In this document: in pieces, positions 59,225-64,000 of the stretch
Position numbering within the stretch: position 1 is the stretch's first letter
How the letters are laid out: each line of letters starts with the position of its first letter
Source: Pelecanus crispus
Lineage: Eukaryota > Chordata > Aves > Pelecaniformes > Pelecanidae
DNA: 64,000 nt
Direction of reading: 5' to 3'
Assembly: GCF_030463565.1 (NCBI RefSeq)
Contig: NC_134646.1
Coordinates: 66,853,710-66,917,709 of the forward strand
Program-made: the position numbers and the translations under genes
Notes under the pieces: generated by a model
The model's database searches: none
Seen by the model: the letters and a program-made list of their open reading frames with translations, nothing else
Told to the model about the DNA's origin: nothing

Positions 59225-59831
59225 TGCTGGTTTTGGCTGGGTTAATTTTTGGCTAGAGTTAATTTTCTTCATAGTAGCTAGTATGGGGCTCTGTTTTGGA
59301 TTTGTGCTGGAAACAGTGTTGATAATACAGAGATGTTTTACTTACCGCTGAGCTGTGCTTACACAGAGCCAAAGCCTTTTCTGCTCCTCACCCCACCCCA
59401 CCAGCGAGCAGGCTGGGGGTGCACAAGAACCTGGGAGGGGACACGGCTGGGACAGCTGACCCCAACTCACCAAAGGGATATTCCACACCATATGGCGTCG
59501 CGATCAGCATATAAAGCTGGGGGAAAGGTTGGCGGGGCGGCCACTGCTCAGGGGCTTGCTGGGCATCGGTCGGTCGGTGGTGAGCAATTGTTTTCATTTG
59601 CATCACTTGTCTTTTTTGGGTTTTATTTTCCTCTCTCTGTTATTTTTTTTTCCCTCTTTTCCTGGCTTTTAAAAAATTATTATTGTTATATCTTTGTAAT
59701 TATTAAGCTGTTTTTATCTCAACCCATGAGTTTGTTTCTCACTTTTACCCTTCCAATTCTGCCCCCATCCAGCTGGGGGGGAGTGAGCGGCTGTGTGGTG
59801 CTTAGTTGCTGGCCAAGCTTAAACCATGACA
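59225..59831 (+). mobile_element. Solo LTR, older ERVL-like relative (+ strand)
   Basis: It aligns along its length with the provirus LTR: 'tggttttggctgggtta' start, 'agagttaattttctt', 'gttttggattt', 'tattccacaccatatg', TATA box tataaag (59510-59516), 'ctgggcatcggtcggt', 'ggtgagcaattg', 'tgcatcacttgtc', 'tggtgcttagttgctgg', and the aaaccatgaca end. An extra 'ggctgggttaattttt' near the start is a short internal duplication. The CRE has decayed (tggcgtcg) and the palindrome is lost. No internal retroviral sequence adjoins it. No clear target-site duplication was seen, so the borders are by alignment to the family. Confidence 0.85.
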
Positions 59832-62800
59832 CAGGGACAATGGTTTTCATTATCATTTCATTTGTCATAAACAAAGGATATTTGTTTATATCGAAGGATC
59901 CGGATGGTCTAGATCCTACATGCTGAATAATCACTTAAGTGTGCGGTAACCATCGGTACATAAAAGTTGTTGATTTCCAAGGTAAAACTGGCGTCAGCAA
60001 GCAGGTGGAGGCTAAGAAAGAAACAGCCCTCACACCATGTTCTCACCCAAATCTTTAACTGGCTTCTTCAGCCTTGCTGTCTGGTTTATCAGGAATCATT
60101 ATGTTGGCCAAACTAAGAAATAATCAGGTGTGTAATTTGTCTCTCTCTGTCCAGAGAACAGGGGTAGCAAAGGTGGCAACAGCCACTCAGCTCCATGGTT
60201 GCTCTGAGCCAGCAGATGAGGCTATTGCCATTCTACCAAGAATCTATTGGAGCTGTTGGCTTGCTAGGTCAATCAGTAGTATCTATTTACTTATCTATCA
60301 TTAAGATGGGAATTATATAGGAATTATAACAGGAATATTCATGCATGCATTTTTTTTTTGTTGTTCTTTGTTCCCTGCTATACTTCCTATAGCAATACCG
60401 TGTTAACAAGGATGAGGTTGGGGCTTTTACAGATTGCTCTCTGAGGAGCAGTATTCTTAATGCCATGAAGATTTGCCAGAATAATAACCAGCAATCTCAG
60501 AAAGTAAAACCCAAGTCTTGGAATCTGAATGTATTCATCACTATGCTCTCTTGTGCTAATGGTAACAAGTGAGTTATATACCTATGTATATAGAGCTTGA
60601 TTTGAGAACTGTCTTGGGATGAGTTAAGTTCACATCAGCTACTGCTTAAAGTAAAAGTGGCCAATACATTATCAAGATGTAACAAAGATAGCATTGCATG
60701 TGATATATGCATACACCTTTAAAGCATCCTTGCTATAGATGCTCCTCTCTTCTAGGCATTTGACCTTCAGGGTGACAACAATCCACAGCATCTGAAATCT
60801 AACTTAGATTTTCTAAGTGCAGGTGGCAGTTCAAAACTCCATAGAGATTGCTGAGATGAAGATGGAGTACTGGATACTATGGCCAGCTGGCTCCAGAGGC
60901 AGTTTCTACACAAAGGAGGAGGTGAAGTGCAATCTTTTCTCCCTTCAAAGCAAAGTAGGTTTGTCTCTGAGGCTTCCAGCCTCTATGGCTAGCACTCTAA
61001 AATTGACAGCATTTTACCCATGCCTGTGGATAGCATGAAATCTTGTAGGTATCAGCTAAGTCACTTCCTGACTGGAAGCTACATAAAGATGTGCAAGGAC
61101 ACGGCATGAAATTCAATGGTGAGCTGACCAAAGAGACAATCACTGATTCCTTCTTATGTCCAAGGGTTCTGATCCTCCAGTCCTGCTCAGTTTTTCTGTA
61201 GTAACTAAAAGATTATCACCCCACTGTCTGCAATGCATTCTGAAATAAGTTATAATTTTGCATGGATATTGCAGAATAAGTAGTGCGTATGCTCCTTAGC
61301 TCCCATAGCTAGAACTCAGTATGAAACAGTAATCTACAGCATGAACTAAAGCAGTAGCTTATGGACTGATGTGTTGCACCACTGCATGCATCTAAGGGAG
61401 AGAAGAGTTGTACCAGACATTTTCCACAGCCCACAGAGTGCAGCTGATACTCATTCACTCCCTTTGGTTCACTGACACCTTGAGAGAGGACAGAAGCACA
61501 ATTACCTTGTGTCACTGGAAGAGGACTGCAAAGTAGACCCTCCAGAACGTCCTCCAGACACCATAGTTGGGTCTTAGCAACAGCCTTGGTTTTTCAGTGT
61601 TTCAGAAACTTGCCTCTGTTCCTCCCTTTTCCTTCTGCAGGACTTCCACCCGCAGGTCAGCCTGGATACTGCAGCTGGAGGGTGACCTGCACTGTGTGGC
61701 AAAACCAGCTGGAACAGCAGGTAGGTCCCACATTTCCAGCAGAAGGCAGAGAGAGCTCTGGCTTTACTTTGGCAAGGTCCCCCAAAGTCAGGGACAGGGA
61801 GAGAGAGGGCCCATATCTGAGACATGGTCACTTCAGCATATGACAGAAGTGCAGCTAGTGGCTCTCTATTCCACACATGGGGATTCATCTTCCCACAGGC
61901 ATAACATGAAGAACTCATGGTTATTTTAGCCAGGTCAGTTTCAGAAGACAGCAAAAAACCTGAGAAGCTCACCATTTGCAGATGTGGAAACAGTTTCTAT
62001 AAGTGACAGTGTGTTTTGGCCATTTCTTGTTAATGTCTATTGATAATCTTCTTCAGACATCAAATAAACTGGATAAGGACAGAGACTGTGTAGACAAAGA
62101 GCATCATTTGCACTAACAGTCACACTGTGCTCACTCTTAGGCTTCAGAGAATCTTACCTATTAATTTGAACAGGGTAGGAGAGGCTCTCTTTGCTGACCT
62201 ACGCTGTATAAAATACATACAGTTGCTAAAGTGGGATGGCTGACTTTGCTATAAAGGTCCAAGTTTCTCTTCTCCCTTGTTTGATAAATGAGTGTCATCA
62301 GAATTACTGTGCTCTCCTGAAGCAATTAGTCATTATTGGATGATCAAAAGTATTTATCAAAACTTCAGGTGCGGTGCGATTGATCTTCATTTGGGTTGGA
62401 AGGGTTTCCTTGCTGGATTTTGGAGAAGGAATCCATCAGTGGCACAGCCATCAAACAGAAGGCAGCAGGTATATCCTTGTCAGAGAGATATATGACTATG
62501 CAGAAATTCAAAAAGGAGCCAAGAACTGCAGCTCAGTAGCAGAGGTGGCTAATGTCACCTGGCAAAGCTGTTGGGGTTTTGAGTAGGAGATGGAAAGAAC
62601 AGTTAACCAACCCACCTACATCTAGAACACCATAGCCTACTTTAAAATGTGCATAGAGGAATTTTAATTAAAGGATTTATATAGCTGTGGAATTCTGAAA
62701 TCCTCTGAGTAATGTGCAATGGACTGAGACCTCCCTGAGAATGGCTCTTCAGTATTTGCAACATTGAAAACCTACAGAGGAGCTATTCCAGCATGATGTG

Positions 62801-64000
62801 TTTGATCCACCTTATTCATAAATCTTCACTTCAAGATACACAATCTGGATCAAAGTAATCTAAAATGTCATTGTAGCTGCAACAACACTGTGTTCTTGAG
62901 CAATATATATGTTTGAGAAGACATCTCGATGGTAGGTCTTGATCTTGTAAAATGCTTTTAATGCTAGTGAAATGTTATCAAGTTTCAGAATACTTATCTT
63001 CAAGGTTTTCTGGTGACCTAAATGGTTTGCAAGCATGGACATAGTGCAGAAACTCTCTTTGTACGCTAACCACTGTTTCCATATGTGGAAGAGGTTAACG
63101 TTTACTCAGGGAAAGTGGCCTTGCTCCTTGAGACACCAGTTTCCTCTTGCTATTCAATAATTCAAATACAAACAAATTAAATCCCCAGATGAACTGGAAA
63201 TACAGAACTGTCAGTGGGAATTGCATTTGCAGTCGCCTTCCTTCCTGGGGCAAGTATTGCAGCAACAAAGCATTATACACCAGCTCATTTTGACCATTCA
63301 ATGAGCAGGCAAATTTTTCTTCTAATCACTCTGTTTCTTTTCTTTCCTTTCACCACCCCACCCCCCCACCCCCATTTATTTAAGCTAAAAGGGGCCAATT
63401 TTTTACTGTTTTTATAAAAACAGGTATAAATTCAGACTAATCTACTGAATACAGTTGTGTTACTCTGTATTACCAGTGGTATAAATAACAGCAGAACTTG
63501 GCACAGTGTTTCCAAATTAATAAACCTAAATGTTTTTCAACTAATGAAATGGCTTGAATATGATCAAACAGATTTTGCTTTCACTCTGTGAAAGAAAAAT
63601 GTGTTTGCTTGACCTGTAAAGCAAGTTATGTCAAATTTGATCATGAAACAGTATTTATGACTAATTTTTAATGCACTGAAAACAACTGAAGTGGGAAATG
63701 CTGATACACTAGTGTAACTATGGCTGTGGAAATGGAACTAATGTAATAACTAAAACGAATTGGTGTAATGAAAGAATAAACCCACGGAGGTTGGTAATGC
63801 CCTAAAATGGTGTGATTTTGAGCCTAATATGTAGGCTGGGGAGGGGGAGGGGATGAAAAAGAAAATCAGCAGCTACAACATGTGGCAGGAGTCTTTGCTG
63901 ACATTTGCAGGGCATTGTGTTGTGCCATCACTGTTGTAAGAAGTGTTTGAGAGCAAGAATATTGCAAAGTAATAAACTCTGGAGCACGGTGAAAAAGAAT
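59832..64000. other. Intergenic, nothing firmly recognised
   Basis: AT-rich DNA. A stretch at 61641-61720 has strong splice-like borders but no proven coding role (see findings). A C-rich run at 63356-63373 could form a G-quadruplex on the - strand. No known gene was recognised. Confidence 0.5.
63356..63373 (-). other. C-rich run, G-quadruplex-like on - strand
   Basis: C runs of 4, 7 and 5 separated by single A bases. On the - strand the long run can supply two G3 tracts, giving four in total. Confidence 0.5.

Noticed and set aside
59221..59836. Target duplication around the + strand solo LTR (cagagca / cagggaca)
   Set aside because: The match is imperfect and not placed exactly at the TG and CA ends, so it is not claimed.
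59333..59926. 197-codon + strand frame
   Set aside because: It crosses a solo LTR and its right flank; similar frames occur in the other LTRs (49103-49441, 55434-55772), so it reflects LTR sequence and not a gene.

Overview
The window looks like a bird genome, probably a neoavian. Three things point there: several CR1 LINE 3' ends with the typical tail of ATTCTATG-like repeats, LTRs of an abundant avian ERVL-like family, and the conserved tail-to-tail gene pair CCDC149/SOD3 with short, AT-rich introns. No bacterial-style genes, tRNA, rRNA or CRISPR array were seen.

Region 1 (1 to about 29,990) is the 3' two-thirds of CCDC149 on the + strand. Eight coding exons (2559 to 25575) splice in frame into 456 codons plus a stop. 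The first visible exon starts inside the protein, so the 5' exons lie upstream of the window. Introns hold a young CR1 tail (10846-10955), an old LINE remnant (about 15671-15950), microsatellites and strand-biased tracts, but no other gene. The 3' UTR may use the polyadenylation signal at 25703 or later ones up to 29108.

Region 2 (29,996 to about 30,902, - strand) is SOD3, the secreted copper/zinc superoxide dismutase, as one complete 237-codon coding exon. It has a signal peptide, all copper and zinc ligands, and a basic C-terminal tail. A splice acceptor just upstream of the ATG implies a 5' UTR exon further right, which I could not place.

Region 3 (about 30,900-64,000) is gene-poor flanking DNA filled with repeats: CR1 tails, a long decayed antisense CR1/L3-like LINE (about 36709-37560), and three insertions of one LTR family. 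These are a solo LTR on the - strand (41246-41792, 5-bp target duplication), a nearly complete provirus (48897-55798), and an older solo LTR (59225-59831).

The provirus is the most notable object. Its two 571-bp LTRs differ at one base and a TTAC target duplication flanks it. It has a primer-binding site matching tRNA-Lys(1,2), an open gag frame, then an in-frame UAG followed by a hairpin, then an open pol frame (protease, RT, RNase H, integrase with all catalytic residues visible). There is no env. Unusual details are a hydrophobic Gag N-terminus with no in-frame ATG (the nearest ATG is out of frame across a T9 run), a 30-bp in-frame Thr/Pro/Ala repeat in gag, and a perfect 18-bp palindrome at the expected 5' end of the viral RNA.
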